Positions 12,901 through 27,911 of a DNA stretch of 64,000 nt are shown here, in pieces. Where the stretch lies: contig NOWV01000135.1 of NCBI GenBank assembly GCA_003344405.1, forward strand, positions 124,001 through 188,000, in the 5' to 3' direction. Both the position numbers and the translations under genes were made by a program. Within the stretch, counting starts at the first letter, position 1. Every line of letters starts with the position of its first letter. The notes below the pieces were generated by a model. It worked only from the letters and a program-made list of their open reading frames with translations. It did not search any database and was not told where the DNA came from. This DNA comes from Trichoplax sp. H2. Lineage: Eukaryota > Placozoa > Uniplacotomia > Trichoplacea.

Positions 12901-15572
12901 TTAGAGAAATATTCCAACTTTTTCAACTTGGAGGATATTTGGATAGTAATAGATTATTTGAGTACATTATTCCATTCAATCTTCTGATATGGTACCTGGT
13001 GCATAAGCCATTTAAGTTTATAAGTCTTTTTGCACTCTCTATTGCTCAGTCAATGTTACTAAAAGTCCAATTCTTTATTATGCTTCTACTGTATGTTTCA
13101 ACTGCCTATGAACTCCATTTTGCAAATATGACGACATACTTCATAAATGTCCGTAATTCCTAGGTCATCTAGGATACTAAAAGTTATAGTGTCCAACATC
13201 CAGTGCAAATGGACATTTCTACCTGATTAACTATTTTAATAAATCAAGGTTTTAATATTTTATTTTTTCATATCGTTTAAAGTATTTTTACTTTCTGCAG
13301 TTTTTCTATTACTTTATGACTTGCAATTTCTACCAACCTATATAAAATAGTTATGCTGTATATATATATACCTGTAACAAAAATTCGCTTATGTTCATAT
13401 GCATCATATTTCTTTGTCATCGCTAGGAGATACAGGTAGCTATTTATTACGCATTTAAAAACCCTTGATACTAATACAAAGTTTGAGATCTACATACCCG
13501 CGCAATATACGTATATTTATATGCTGTAAATGCGAGTATATATATATATATTACTATCCGCTATCAAGTACTATCAAATAGGAAATAGGTTTTTCTTATC
13601 CAGACGAGTACGTCAGCTGATCATAGATAAATTATCACATTCAGATAGATGTTTTAAGTTTTACCTGCAGATATGCCCCATGATTGCAGTTTATAGATCT
13701 ATTTATTTTCTACTTAACAATCCGTTATGACACTCTACAGTTTTAGACATTTCTATATTTACTTATTATTTCTCTTTATCATTGCCGTAAATGCATGGTA
13801 TCATCTTTCCTAGAAATATCGATACATTATAGAATAAAACTATAACATTAAAGTAAAAATTATACCGGCCATTTTTATGACATCATCTATTTATAAAGTT
13901 ATAGTTATTAATATCACAGTATTTTCTAATTTGTTCATTACACAAGGTCATGAATATTGGCACTATCTTTAGTAATCAGTACTGTCTTGCCCAGAAAAGA
14001 TCGAAAGGAATCTCATTACTACTCTAATGATTGATTTTGTCCTACTTTACCATTCATAACAATTGATTTCATCTTTTATGCTATCCAAATAGCCATTTTG
14101 GGCTTGGCATAGGAAATCAATTGGACAATAGATTAACGTGAAAATATCGCCATAGCTACTCACTATACGTTGACTATGACGTCAGGATTTTATTAATTAT
14201 GATTATTTATATAAGGAAGGTAAATAATTTTTCAGAACAATCACTATTACCTTATCAAAGTGTTGTTATTGAGGGCCCCTAGGTGGTCACTTTGTAGTAT
14301 TAATGGGTAGTATATTGACTGTGGATATTTTTAAACCCAAACTATGAGGAATTACGTCTTTTAAAAAGAAGATAGCTGATTATAGAAAATAGTCTATCTA
14401 TTTCCATGACAAAAGCTGCTACCATTTTATACGGTATCTTACTTGTATAGAGAGACAGCAGAAACACCAGTGATTGTGCATGACGTAAAATCCATATTCT
14501 TTTGCATGTAATCTTGTCTAGTCCTAGACTTATCCTCTAATTCTGTATAGACGACCGCGTCGTTCATCGCAGTATTTTGTCACATAATTAGACTGTAATA
14601 GAGTCTATTGATAATTATTAATAGGATAAGTTGCGATCGAGAATTTTTTAATTCTTGACTAGGAAACAAAGCTGTACTGTAGCCTTCGCGTATTTATCAA
14701 ACTAATCAATCAATTAATTGTTCTACACAGTTCTATCAGAAAATCAAATTGTAAGCAGAAGAAAATTATACATTTCAATCGGTCTTACTTTTTATATTGA
14801 AATTGATTTCCAGTTAATATTATCATCAATTCGGATTTTGAAAAATAAAGTAAAGAAAAGAAGCATTGGTCCATTTCTGACAACAGGTAAGGAAATGACT
14901 ACTTGTTCAGTAGTTTTAGGCATCGAAAAAGATGAATCTCTTCTACCCAATTCGATTTTGTTTTACTATTTTATAAAGTAATCTTGATCTTTAACATTAA
15001 CGTTGACAGTTTAGTCTGGAAATTAGGATATTGCTTCTTCATCATAATAGACTCATTCGATGATCTAAAATTTATCCTTAACTTTTGAAAATCAGTTTAT
15101 ATCCTCCATTACAAGTAATTATTGAGAACTGAGTTGCGATAAGTTGTTGTTTTAGGGGGTTTAAATGTCTTCTGTTTGGCATAAAGCAGTAGCGTTGTTT
15201 TGATTCTCTCCTGTGGAATAGTATAGGAAATTCATGACAACATGGAATAGACCGGCAGTAGAAGTAGTAGTAATTGTCTTCCTAAATCGATATCTAGAAA
15301 GATTGTGTCAAAATAAATAAAGTAATCATTTAACATTCAAGGAACATTGATTTAGCGATCAGCCATAGGAAGGCTATACTTAAATAATTAATATCAGTGT
15401 CGGTCAATCGATATTTCCTAATAACATTTTTCAACATTAGCTTTTGCTGTAAACTTAACAAGTATTTTAACATAAAATTGGGCGACTATTGGACTATATT
15501 TATCTCTAACGAAGAGAAGAAAGAGTCGATTAACGGTAAAATAATCTTTATTTCAGATTTCTATCATTTATC
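9981..15572. other. Spacer between the divergent genes TMC-A and TMC-B
   Basis: About 5.6 kb separate the two start codons. The middle (11.1-12.4 kb) is a degenerate tandem repeat. The rest is AT-rich with only short open frames (such as 12939-13163 and 14718-14981) that I do not recognise and that lack convincing splice or family signals. A TA microsatellite lies near 13537-13551. Any shared promoter of TMC-A and TMC-B must be here, but no distinct site can be named. Confidence 0.6.
11085..12400. repeat. Tandem repeat of about 300 bp period in the TMC-A/TMC-B spacer
   Basis: The word AGGCCTGGCAGAGATGG, with changes, recurs near 11248, 11554, 11848 and 12135, spacing 287-306 bp, with an extra partial copy near 11100. 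Other blocks that keep step are GGAACTAGAATAGATCTTGA and GCTCGTTTACTAACGAG. The second block is itself an inverted repeat (CTCGTT with AACGAG around a short loop). Copies are diverged. Confidence 0.85.
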
Positions 15573-18500
15573 ATGACTTCACGAGTTTATCCACGCCAAA
15601 CGTCGATCGAAATGAAGCCACGAAATGGCCCACCTGAATACAATCGAGGTAAGATTTGCTTTATTTGACTAATCATTATAAATTGATTATTGAAAAATTA
15701 ATTTTTTCCTTACTTCGATGACAAATAGAGATATAGTTAACATAACAAGAGGATAGTATTAAGTTAATAGCCAACTCTTACTGAAATACATAGGATTATC
15801 ACACTCTTTAGAATTGAAATATTAGTGTTTCTATTTCCTATGTCTACAAACACCCACCAAAGTTAAAAGCATCCACGATCTTGTCTTAACTACAATCTAT
15901 TACAGTTGTAGAATGTAACTGTAGACAACATGGTGTTAAAAAACTATCAGAACTAAGAAATAGCTTGTTAAGTTCAATGATTATGCAATGGAGACCCTAT
16001 TGATTAGCAATATTCATATGCTGTCGGTACTCATTTTTCATCAAGTTGCAACGAGAATAACATTATCCGACTATAAGTCGCTTTATAAAGAGGCTTTTAT
16101 CCGTCAAGATCCCTTTGTCAAGTGATCATAAATTGATATATTAACTATACTTAGATAATGCTTACCTAAAGATAGCCTTCTCCATAACTATTACTTCGCC
16201 CAGTGTTAATAAATTAATATTCAAACTTCCTAGATACTGCTTTCCTAAAGAGCTGCTGTCTTCATCAATCTTACTTCGTTAAGTGTTAGTAAATTGAAAT
16301 TTGAACAACGTACACTTAATAACGTATACTTATTAGACATTACTTTCTTGTTAAAAATCGTTTTCTCCTACAATATCACTTTTTTAGGTGTTAATAAGTT
16401 GCAAACTTAACTATACTTAGACACTACTTTCCTAAAGAGCTGCTGTCTTCGTCAAGTGTCAGTAAATTGATATATGAGAACGTATACTTACTAGACACAA
16501 CTTTCTTAAGAAACCACTTTTCCCGTTAATGCGCTTACTCAGTGTTAATAAATTAATAACTAAACTATGCTTAGACATTACTTTCCTAGAGAGCTGCTGT
16601 CTTCTTCAATATTATTACAGTACCAGCAAATTGATATTTTAACAACATATACTTAATGCATTATGCTTATTACACATTACTTTCTTATTAAAATTGGGAT
16701 ACGTATCTAAGCAGCCTTCGCTACCACTTTGGATACATTTAAATAGTATTATTTTTGCTTAAAACCTCAGTGCGTTGTAGATATTCAATCAATGTAGATA
16801 AAATTTTACGATCCTTGGTACAATATTCAAGTTCAACTCTATTGCAATAATCTCTAAACTCTTCAAGTTTATATTGTGATATTGAACTCATTTTTGATAA
16901 AATACTCAGGGCTCTTTTGATATGAGTATCCCTCAGTTTTCATCTTGATATTTTAATAGTGAACTTTACAGATATTTCATCCAATTCGTTCTTGACAGAA
17001 CACTTAATCGTATTTGAATATGAGTTTTCTTCGTTTTATATTCCATTTTGCGACTTAATATTTAAATGGTTAACTTAAGAGACATCTTATCTAACTCCTA
17101 TTTGACGGAGTACTTTGAGAATAATTCGAACATGAATATCTCTCAGTTTTTATCTCTATATTTTGATCATAAATTTAACGGATATTTGCATCGAAATCAT
17201 CCCTAAGAGAATAGCACAATCTACTTTAATATTTCGACGGCTAGTTGAACGGATATCAACTACAATTCGTAGCCTTCAATAGACTCTTCCAGCTTTACTG
17301 CATATCACTACTACCATCCAAGAATTAACCAAGTTTAAGAGTGAACTCTGCTGAGCAGAATATCCAAGTTCTTATTTTCTATATTCCATTTCATTCATAT
17401 CAATCCTGAATTCTTTCTATTAGAAATATCGCGATCAGAATTGCCTGGCTCACCCATGCATGATGAAACTAAACCGAATAAGCCTATCTTAAGGCATACT
17501 GATACTCGCACTGGTCTGCAGAGACGTAAAAGTTCTCTCTTAACTCAAATGTTACCAAGTCGACAAGCTGTCCAATCAGTTCCTGGTGCTAACTTAACAC
17601 GTAAAACAATCGAAACGGAAAGGCGCCGTTCACTAGCGGCTCGATCATTAAGTCGTTTCCGATTGCAATCTGTGCCTGACGAAGCAGAAGAAGAAGAAGA
17701 TCAAAGCAATTATCACGAAAATCGCGTGAAATCAGGATTAGTTCGGCAATATGCATCCAGCATAAAGAAAAAACGTGAAGAGTATCAGTAAGTAATCACA
17801 TCTAATAACATTAGCAACGCTATGGCATAGCTACTTTGAATAAAGGGATACATTTCCCTTTCCAATACAAGGTTGTAAACTAATTACAAAGAATGAACAG
17901 ATAATTTTTTTTATTTACCTGGGTTAAAATAGGAGACTTCAAAGTGAAATGGCGTCAAAAAGGCCTCATCATATTCATAAAAAATATGGCGCAGTCAAAG
18001 ATTTGGTAGGTTAAATAGGTTATTGCTAACTTAGAGTTTTCTAAGAATTCGATAGAATGATTCTGACTAAGTACAATTTTTAGCTCAATTTTAAATGATT
18101 CGTCCATTCGATAATGTCTTACTGAGTTCGCTACAGCGACTAGTTAAGTCTTAAAGAATTGGTATCTATTTTAGTGTAGTTTAAGGTGATGGATTAATCG
18201 ATGTTTACCTTAAATTAAAACGAATCGGAATCCTTGCTAATCGATCTATTCACTTCTAGCTGGATCCAACCATGTCCAATACCCTCTACCGATTATTTTC
18301 ATAATTATTAATTATATTTTCAATAATTAGCTATAAATAATAGTAAAGACCCTATACAACTGTCAATTATTATTCGCCCATAATGGAGATATTAATCTCC
18401 AATATGATTTAATCAATCCGATTTGCAAACTATTTCCTATCCCGTTACGATATCCTTTCACTAATTAATTATATAATATAGTATGCTCTTATGAAATTGA

Positions 18501-21500
18501 TATTTATTATACTATAATTTAGCTTTATGAATTCACTTTGACCCTCATTTTATTAACCTTTGGAAGGAAATAATCTAAATGATGATCGCGAAACTAGCCC
18601 CAAATTAGTGACTAATTTACTAAATGACATTTACATCCATTTGTAAGCCAATTTCTTTCTATCCATTTATAATTTACCATTATGAATTAATTGCGGTAGC
18701 CAAATCTGTCAGATTAATAAAGCTTACAAGAAATAAATTGAAATTATAATTGCTAAAATAGCCTCAAATTAGCGGTTAATTTACTAAACGTTATCTAAAT
18801 CTATCTGTAGGCTAATTTTTTCTAACTGCTTATGATATAAAGTTGTGAACTAATTATAGTAGTCAAATCTGATCAAACAGTAAACCCTTTATTACTGTAA
18901 TTTGAATTTGGATTTATTTATAATCTACTTTTCTTAACCTCCATAAATTAATATAAATCAAATGGATAAACGCTGCAATTTAATTTGATCGTTTCCTTCC
19001 ATGAATGACATAAATATCGTCAATTAGGCACAAACCTTGCTATAAATTTTATAATAATTCGACTGTAAATTAGAAAAAATCGATGCCATATTACTTTGTC
19101 AATCATTATCTAGAATACATAAAAGCTTTACTGTCTATGAGCTACAATATTCGCATACAAATTAGTTCCTATTTTATTTCACATTTTCACCTATGAGAAT
19201 ATGAATACGCATTAAACGATGAAACAGAAAAAAAAAGTTAGATTTTAAATTCTCACGTACATCTTTTTCCCAATGTATAGAAGTGGAAATTATTCAAGCA
19301 AAGATTGAAGGAAAACTTTACTTTTACACTGTGGAAATCGCATTTGAAAGAAATTGAAGGTATTGATAGATTAATTTAGTAATTAATCATGGTGACTATT
19401 ACACTAAATAACTACGTGAAATTTATTACTATAAATTGTAGTTTTATTCATTTATACCGGTATCCTATAGCTAGAATATTTAGCTAGAAAATCACGTAGA
19501 ATAAGTGTGCAAATAATTTTTCATAATGTTATCAATTTTTATTCGTAAGTGAATTCAGTTGAAGGTAGAATCAGCTTTAACTTGAAGCCTGCTATTTAAA
19601 TCTAATATGCAAATTATCAAGTAAACTAATATTAAGTGTTATAAGTGTAGCTAAAGGCTCTTACCTCCTTTCATCTCTTTCCTAGGTCAATTTGGCAATG
19701 GCGTATTATCCTACTTCATCTTCCTCAAATGGTTATTCTTCCTTGATCTTTTACTCGGATTGCTTTGGTTTGGTTTTATTTGCATACCCGAATTTCTATT
19801 AAATGATAACGTGATTGTTAGCGCCGATTATGTCACCTTTAATGTATCTCAAAGCATTGCAGCGACAGCATCAGGTGCTGGCATCTATTGCAGTTCGGAC
19901 TATATCACAAATACCACTGCTAATACCAACCTATTTATTGTTATTATTAGCGGTAAAGTAAGTGCCTCCTTTCAATTATTTAGAATTATATCGATACAAT
20001 TTATCTTCTAGTTAATCTTGTTACTAATGATGCTAAATTCGTACTCATTTAATATTATTAGGGACAAATGGAATGTAGTCAACTCTTTTATGGCAATTAT
20101 ACTGCTGATGTTGTTCATACATCTGGGGTAGCATCGTATTTCAACGTTCCATTCGCCTACTTTATTATTACTTTAATCCATTTCGTCTTGAGTTTGATCC
20201 TTGTTGCACGCAAGTAAGTTATTGGACAAATATTGATATGGTAGAATTTACTTATGATTCATTATTTAAATTTAAATTTAGATTATGTCCTTATTTAATT
20301 AAACTCTACCATTTTGAATGTGATTCTGTACCATCAATATGAAGATTATTATTATTATTGCACTTGAAATATCGTATTTGTAAACTCAAATAATTTGTAA
20401 TCCAGCTCTCTATTTAGATATACAGAGTTATACTTTCTTGTTCTTGAAAATACCATAGTTGTTAACTATAAATCATTGCTAATCCAGCGCTCTTTTTTAA
20501 ATATGAAGGACAATACTTGCAGTTGGAATAATATAGCCATAGACTGCAAATCAATTCTAATCTAGCTCTCTTTTAAATAAAGAGAGCAATCAATTTTTGC
20601 ACTTGGAATATCATCACTGTAAACTATCGTTATTACTAACCCAGTTCTCGCACTTTAGATTTAGACAGTAATACTTTCTTAAAATTTTAAAACGGAGCAC
20701 ATTTATAAACTATAAATCATTCCTGATTCATGCTCTTTCTTTAACTTCTATTAGCGCTTCAGAAACTTACAGAAAGAGTTACATAGAAGGTGGTGATACT
20801 ATCCATCAGTACTGTAATAAAATTTTTGGCGGATGGGATTATTGCGTTTGTGAAGAAAAGGCGGCAGAATTAAAGAAGAAAAGTATTGCACACGATATTA
20901 AGGTATGTACAATGGATAAAGTACTATGCAGCAACCAATACTGCAAAATTTCCATCTCTAGCGAGATCATAAGTAACAATCATTGCTTTATCCTCAGGTT
21001 GATTTAGCTGAAGAAATTCGAGCCATTAAAGCTAAGCAGCGAAGTAATGGAGAGAAACTTGTCATTTATTCCAAGCGTCTGGTATTAAATATCGTCATTC
21101 TTGGTTTGTTGTGTGCAGCAGGTGTTGCAATTTACTATGCAGCTAATGAGACGATCCAGGTTTGTCAAATAGAATATATGACTTGATGGGTTAGCGTAGT
21201 AAAGTAGGAGGTAGTTACTAAAGGATTATTGTTATAGAGAGAGAGAGAGAGTACAGTACCGATAAAACCTGACAGCAATCAATTTGGATAGAAGATTTTG
21301 ACTAAATTCTATTTCTTGGTTACAGAGTCAAACGACCAACGCTAGTTCCGGTTTCTTACAATTATTAAGGAATTATGCAGCATCGCTAACACTTTCTGCA
21401 TTAAATATTATCCTGCCTTGGTTCTTTACCTTACTTATTCAATATGAAAATTATAGCCCAAACTTTGAAATTCAGCTTACTCTAGTCAGGTATTAGATAA

Positions 21501-23697
21501 TGACCATAATATCCTAAATTCTCTAATAAACGTCAAGCTCTAACGTATGGACAAGATTGCTTATATTATGTTTCCTTCCAAAGCAAGTCATGTTTATCCT
21601 ATCCTTAATGCTATTTCCTCCATATTTTTAATAGAACTGTCTTTCTCAAGTTGGCTTCGGTAGTCGTTTTGTTAGCATCATTGTTTGCAGTTACTCGTAC
21701 AGCAGCCTCATCAGGTGGATCAGACACTTTACTGGTTAGTATCTGCAAGTAATTAATAGTATGATTAAGAAATCTTATCAGGAGTGAATATAGACAGTAA
21801 TAGCGTCCAATTTTTAACAACCATTAACTAAGAATAAAACGACAACGTTTTTCCAGTGTTTTAGCAGAAAGAAATATCTCTTTCCATATGCAAAGTCATG
21901 ATTTCAGTAAATGTGCTTTTAATTAGATTGTGTAAATCATGTCCAGTTAATGGTTATAAATTGTTTTTGCTAGTGCTGGGAAACTTATGTTGGCCAGGAA
22001 TTATTCAAGCTCGTCATTATGAACTTTTTAGTGGTTGTCTTTGCAACTATCCTAGTCGAATTTCCTCAAAAGTAAGTTGATTTTTTATTCTTGACTGGCG
22101 ATTAAATAATGTGCATTGCTAGTAAGCTAGTTTTTTTAATATTCTCATTTTCACTATTTTGCTAAATGTAATTAATCAAAATATATTTCATTATATAGGC
22201 TTGTAGCAGATAAGGTTAATTTCGAAAACTGCTGCTTTCAAATAAAAAGACCTGAATTTCAAATCCCTAAAAATGTACTAGATTTAGTATATGCACAAGT
22301 ACTCTGCTGGTAAGATACGAATAATATTTCGGCTGAAAAAATGAACGATTAATCTTACAGTTACCCTGTTCTGTCCTCTATTCTACAACATAGGCTTGGT
22401 GCTTTCTACTGTCCCATGGTTCCCTTAATGGTTGTTGCTTCATTAATTATTATATTTTATGTTAAAAAGGTAAACAAAAATGGAATATGGAATATGAAAT
22501 TAAAATATTCCTTCAGATTTCCGACGAGAGCGGAGCTTCTTGGATATCAGTTGCATATATTTTGCAGTGCTGATTTTGTTTTCTTTCCTTAATCCTATTG
22601 CAGATTAGTCTTGTGTATAATAATCAGCCATCGCAGCGCCCATATCGTGCATCAAAATCCAATTCATTCTTCATGTTACTTTTAATCATCTCCTTCTTCT
22701 TGGCGGCCTTTCCAGTTGGCTATGGTTGGACTAGGTTAGTAGCTAAGATAATACTGAATTGTACTTGATCATGCTTTAATTAATATAAAATTTTCCTTTG
22801 ATTTTGTACTGTAGCAGAGAGCTTATAATATTCTCTCTAATAAGACAAATAGATCCATGTTATAAAATAGCTAAGCTGTCTTTAATTATCTTGCCTCTAG
22901 TTTAACTCCTTCCAAGCAATGTGGACCATATAGGTAAGATTTTCTTTTGAATCATACTATAGCCGTATTGTAAATTGCATTTTCAAGTAATGAAATATAA
23001 AAATGATATATATTCCTTTGTTCCTTGAAATCTTGTGTATAGGAGCCAAACAACTGTGATTACCGCTATTACTACCATTATGAGCAACAATTTACCTTCA
23101 GGACTTTGGAACTTTATTAACTTCATCTTCTCAGCTGGATTTGTCATCCCATTAATTCTAGTGATGTTGTAAGTAATAAACTAAATTGTAATATCCTTCC
23201 ATATGTAAGCAAATCCACTAAAGTTACCGTATCATCGAATCAATAGCTTAAAATTATTTCCAACTCTATAGCAAAACCAACCTTAAGATTCAGTTCGAAA
23301 ATCGCCTTTCTAATATATATGTAACATTTTATTTTTTTCTTATAGCTTGGGCATATACTACTTCCGGTCGTTAGCTAGAGCTCGTAGTCTTAAAATTCAA
23401 TTATTGAAAGAGCAGCTAGTCATGGTAAGGATAATATAGATATTAGAATTAATTGTGGAATTTTTAAGCCTAGGCGGAAAATAACTATGATCATGCGTAA
23501 TCTTTAGTTTTGAAAATATATAAAATGAATAAATTGTATGGTATCATAACTAATCAATGATGAAATATAAATAATAGGAAGGAAAAGATAAATCTTTCTT
23601 GCTAGAACAAATCAGTAAAGCAGAAGGTTTAGATGAAATTGAAGAAGAAGGTGAAGATAATTATAAAAATGTTAAAATGGAGGAAGATCGAGTTTAG
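15573..23697 (+). CDS. TMC: TMC-B: transmembrane channel-like protein, complete
   Basis: Complete 18-exon gene, 787 aa. Exons: 15573-15648, 17424-17787, 17933-18005, 19281-19359, 19686-19957, 20062-20213, 20755-20902, 20998-21159, 21326-21489, 21635-21734, 21974-22071, 22199-22309, 22394-22469, 22604-22734, 22901-22933, 23043-23168, 23346-23424, 23578-23697. The polar N-terminus carries an acidic run EAEEEEDQ. About ten hydrophobic segments follow, the first near residues 205-230 after the family's LWKSHLKEIEG. The TMC signature CWETYVGQE begins at about residue 531, and CGPYR precedes the last helix. The tail is charged (LLKEQLVM then an acidic end). A splice-acceptor-like TTTCAG lies 17 nt before the ATG, so the 5' UTR is probably spliced. 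Much closer in sequence to TMC-C than to TMC-A. Orthology to a particular vertebrate TMC number cannot be judged by eye. Confidence 0.96.
15649..17423. repeat. TMC-B intron 1, largely degenerate tandem repeats
   Basis: Two repeat families fill much of this 1.8 kb intron. In the first (about 16130-16700) the phrase TTTCCTAAAGAGCTGCTGTC recurs near 16241, 16428 and 16582, with AGTGTTAATAAATTGATA blocks between. In the second (about 16860-17290) a GAGTATCCCTCAGTTTT-like phrase recurs at roughly 115 bp steps, in copies near 16920, 17030 and 17140. No coding potential is seen. Confidence 0.75.
20330..20750. repeat. Tandem repeat of about 80-95 bp in a TMC-B intron
   Basis: The intron between exons 20213 and 20755 contains about five degenerate copies marked by AATCCAGCTCTC or a close variant near 20400, 20477, 20560, 20640 and 20725. 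Each is followed by an AGAGAGCAATA-like block and a TAAACTATAAATCATT-like block. The equivalent TMC-C intron is only 188 bp and has no such array. Confidence 0.8.
21236..21251. repeat. GA microsatellite
   Basis: A run of AG dinucleotides in the TMC-B intron upstream of exon 21326. Nothing else is notable about it. Confidence 0.9.
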
Positions 23698-24894
23698 TTT
23701 TTGTTCTGGCTCGTTGAATTAAGCTATATATAGATATATAAGACTGTAATAGCTTGCTTAATCTAATTATAATTGAGTTTGTTGAGGTTGATTACGTTAG
23801 GAAGAGTTACGACTTTGACTACTTTGACAGCACTGCTTCTGGAGTGCAGCTGCTTAATTTTTCCAACTGCTGTATTTTCTAACATTAAAATTTCTTTCTA
23901 AGAGAAGGCCAAATCTACAATGAATTCTATTTTTAAGAGTATAACAAGGCAATTAAAATATTGCTGCGATACATTTGTCATCATAGTTAGATTAGCCTAT
24001 TAATTATACCTGTATTGATTTTATATATAGTCGATAAATAATTTACATTTATCCTCATCTTGCTGACCTGTTGTGATTGGGTTACTCGTGTTTTATGGCC
24101 AGACTAAAATTTTTCTTACCGTAATATCGTTTTCTTACTTTATATTATATATCCCTTAACAGTAGCAGCAGTATAACTGCCATTCGGGTTATTTGGACGT
24201 CATAACGCTTTAATGCCCGTGATTTAATTTAATCAATGTAAGAATAAAATGTTAATTTTAAAGTCTATTTCAGGAGTGTCGATCTTAAATGTAGGAATAT
24301 ATTCGAGAAAAACGATAGAGAGATCATCAAGATTTTAGGCAGTTAAACATATATTTGCGAATAATTATTCTCAAGCCATTGATTATTACAATATCTTTTA
24401 CGTAAAATACTAAATGAACCGCATGTGCAAGAGTCAATCTTAAAATTTCCTTATAATATTAAATACGTAGCCGAGGTTACAGCTCTTACCAACTACAGTA
24501 AATAACTGTCTAGTAAATCTACGGATATTTTCACAAGAAGTCAGGGTAGATTAGCGTATTCGAATGAGTTTGATTTTCTTAAAATAGACTGCCCCCGTAA
24601 ATCTATAATATACGGCCACCCTAATGAAACACGGACCCCTATTCCTTTTCAAAAATTTCGCTTTCTATTGGACAATTATTAGCACAGAAAGTCCTTTAGT
24701 TTTAGTTATAATACTTTATAGTTAATAAAAGAGTATAAATTGACTGTATTGGAGCACACTCATAGGTGTTAAAGAGAGCGGATACTTTTCATAATAAGTG
24801 ATGACTGATGAGCATATTAGGATAGATTTGGCTTTCAAATTATGCTAAAAAGGAATGGTTGATTGCGTACAGGCATGAATTCGATTTTTAAATA

Positions 24895-25400
24895 AAGTTG
24901 TTTTGTATTACAAAACATCACAATATCAAATAGGGTACAAGTCATATCTTAATTTTCTTTTGAGATTCTGATATTCCATAGTATATGAAAATTGATAGAT
25001 TAATTTAAATTGCGCGGTTGATTTACAGATACCAATAACTTTTTATCATGACAAGCAATGCTGAATTAGTCTATAGTAGAAACTAGATGATATTCTTAAA
25101 TATTTGTATTTGTGCATGAACAACATTTTGGAAACAAGAGCTTTCCGTAATAAATGGCGGCAAATCAGTGTCTAGTAGATGGAGATTCGATCTTCAAGTT
25201 ATGTTGCGCATATTGAAGAATGTCGCAATATTAAATAGGTCATGATAAAATAAATAGATTTGCATGTCAGGTTATACTATTCCATGGTATATGAATAACC
25301 GAAAGATTCCGTGAGTTGGATTAGATTACAGAATTGACTTACAGACTGCAATAACCCTCTTTATGAGCGGTATAAAATTAGTATATAGGGGTATATTAAA
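24895..25400. repeat. Degenerate tandem repeat, period about 290-300 bp
   Basis: Two copies share, in order, CACAATATCAAATAGGGT or CGCAATATTAAATAGGTC, a block like ATATTCCATAGTATATGAA, GATTTACAGATACCAATAAC or CTTACAGACTGCAATAACC, and a TTTATCATGA-like stretch. The block lies between TMC-B and TMC-C. Confidence 0.7.
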
Positions 25401-27039
25401 CTGCTAAAAAAAATACTATTTGTAACAAAGAATATCATTCGTAAATAAGGATAAATGATTTGATGATATGATGTAACGGTAATTCTTTATTTTACCTATA
25501 AATCAAAATTGATATATCATACCGTTGGTTAGTTGATCTTTTGTTGTTAAGAGTTTTAAATCATCATTATCTAGTCTCTTTAATGTTATACCAAACCTGA
25601 TGGTTGATACATATCTGGATAAAATTGAAATTTGCAATACTTAGTAATTAGATCAGTATTATTTTGGTGCCCTATCTTTTACACAATATTCGTATCTCAT
25701 AATATCGGCGCATAAATTAGGTTAATAAAGCAGAACAGTCTATACAGTAGATTACCTCATACTATAGACCCATAAATTGACCGGGTAGATAGGAATACGA
25801 TACGGCAATTTTATAAAATTGAGAGACTAAATCAGTATTACTTAGTCGTTCTACTTCTTGTGTGACTTCATATACTAGAACTGCATAGAATTGAGCAAAG
25901 AGTTTATTTTCTATAGTCATTTCTAACCTATCATTTCATATTCTAGTGGTACTAATTAGATAATCGGGTCGGCATTATTTATAGTTAGCTTCTATATTTC
26001 CTACTCCATCTGTCATGATAGAAACATACTGTATATAAAATGTTCAATTAGACCTAAATTATTTAACCAGTCTGTTTTCTGTATAATTTATTAGGATAGT
26101 TTGATGTCTAAATTGGCCTTTTGTAAAGTCGATTGACCTTGTTGATCAATGGATGCTAAATTTGGAATTCATTAATTAATAATGAAAGCTATACTGTAGT
26201 CTTATGGAATAGAATAAAAAGAGAAAACAAATTGTATTCTCTTCTATTGGTTGAATACAGTATGAACCTATACAATATTTCTCAATTTTTAAGATATAAA
26301 AAAATTTTCAACACATACAATCTCTATTGGGTATCTACCTTTATAAGATAGGATATCATTGGGTACAGTTTAAAGATATAAGCTACTGGAACCAATTGAC
26401 GGTATGTTGTTCTGGAGAGAGAAATGTAATTAATAACCTTTTGATATTGATTACCCGGTATTGGCTAAGAATATTCTATCAAGGTTTTCGGAATACGAGT
26501 GATCTGAAGTATTTTAAAACATTATTCTAATTGTAGGGCTATACTAATTGAAAAGGATACAGCCATTACAGCCTACCTAGGATTGTTATTTGACATCGTA
26601 GCCGTTGACGGTATGCTGTCGTTCTGATTGATTAAAGGAGAAATAAATTTATTATTATAAAAGATAGACTAGTCTAGAATTTCATTAGCCAAAAATTAAA
26701 CTCTTACTCTGTCTTTCAATAACTTAGAACTGTTTCTAAAGTTTCTCATGTAATTGATTACAGTATTTATCTTGATCCATTTCGAAACTTGATCAATTTT
26801 TATTAAATTCGATGAGCAAAGATATCGAAATTTTGCTTTCCTTATCATTATCGTTGAACGTGTTTCAATCTGGGAAAATTATTATTGAGTTTCAATCTTG
26901 ATCTATCAATCATGGCATTAATTTAATGTTGGGATTTCATACATCTCACGTAGATTAGAATGTCTAAATAGCCCCATAAATGATCACTGTTGACGATTAT
27001 CACGTACGTCGAGTTGTACTTATAGAAGATGATGGGGAG

Positions 27040-27620
27040 TTCGAGGTATCCTGATTTAGGCTGTTTTTTATTTTAAATCTTGACTAAACACATGATCATA
27101 GAGACATAAAAATGAACTAAAATAGTATGATTCAATCATCATCATTACCATGCTCTCTGTCCTTAATACCTAAATGATCCCCTAAGTGATCAATCTTGAT
27201 GAGTATAATCACATATACGTGTAAATGTATGTCTTAAATTGAACCACTTAGATTCCGGCGTATTTTTCTTATTTCTTACTGTTAAGATATTTGAGAATAG
27301 GATAAAAGCAATATAGAATATACTAGAATAGCATAGTTTAATCATCACAGGCCACGATGTTTATACCTGATGGCTGAATGATCTTGCAAATGATCATGTA
27401 GGTAAGTATAAATAATCAAATATACCGGTACGTATAAGCATTGATATGTATTTTAAATTCATTGAATTTAAATTGAACCAACTTGATTCGGCATGCTTTT
27501 CTTGTTTCTTATTTTGACTTGAAAACAAAATAAAAAATAGTAACATAGAACAGCGGCTAGAATAGCTTCGTTTAATCATCAAAGAATATAATATTTATAC
27601 TTGACGGCTAAAATGATCCA
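27040..27620. repeat. Degenerate tandem repeat, period about 245 bp
   Basis: Two full copies and a fragment share AATTGAACCACTTAGATTC-like, TTTCTTATTTCTTA-like, AGAATAGCATAGTTTAATCA-like and GATGTTTATACCTGATGGCT-like blocks. Many substitutions separate the copies. Confidence 0.7.
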
Positions 27621-27911
27621 TAATGATCTTACTGCGCTCTTGCATCGTTCATTCCATCAGTCAGTAGCTGTAATCATTGAAGAATTCTACTATTCTTGAA
27701 TGGAACGACCATCAAATGATTAGACTATTGATAGAAGAAATAATGATTCAATATTGATTGAAACTCTCTTGGTATTAGTGGCATTACTGTTATGTTCTTC
27801 AATAATAAGTTCACTCCGTGAGTAAGATTGATAACCACATTTTATTATTAGTTGATCGGTATTTATAGCTACACGAGGTTACACCTCGATACGATTACAG
27901 TTTATACTTCG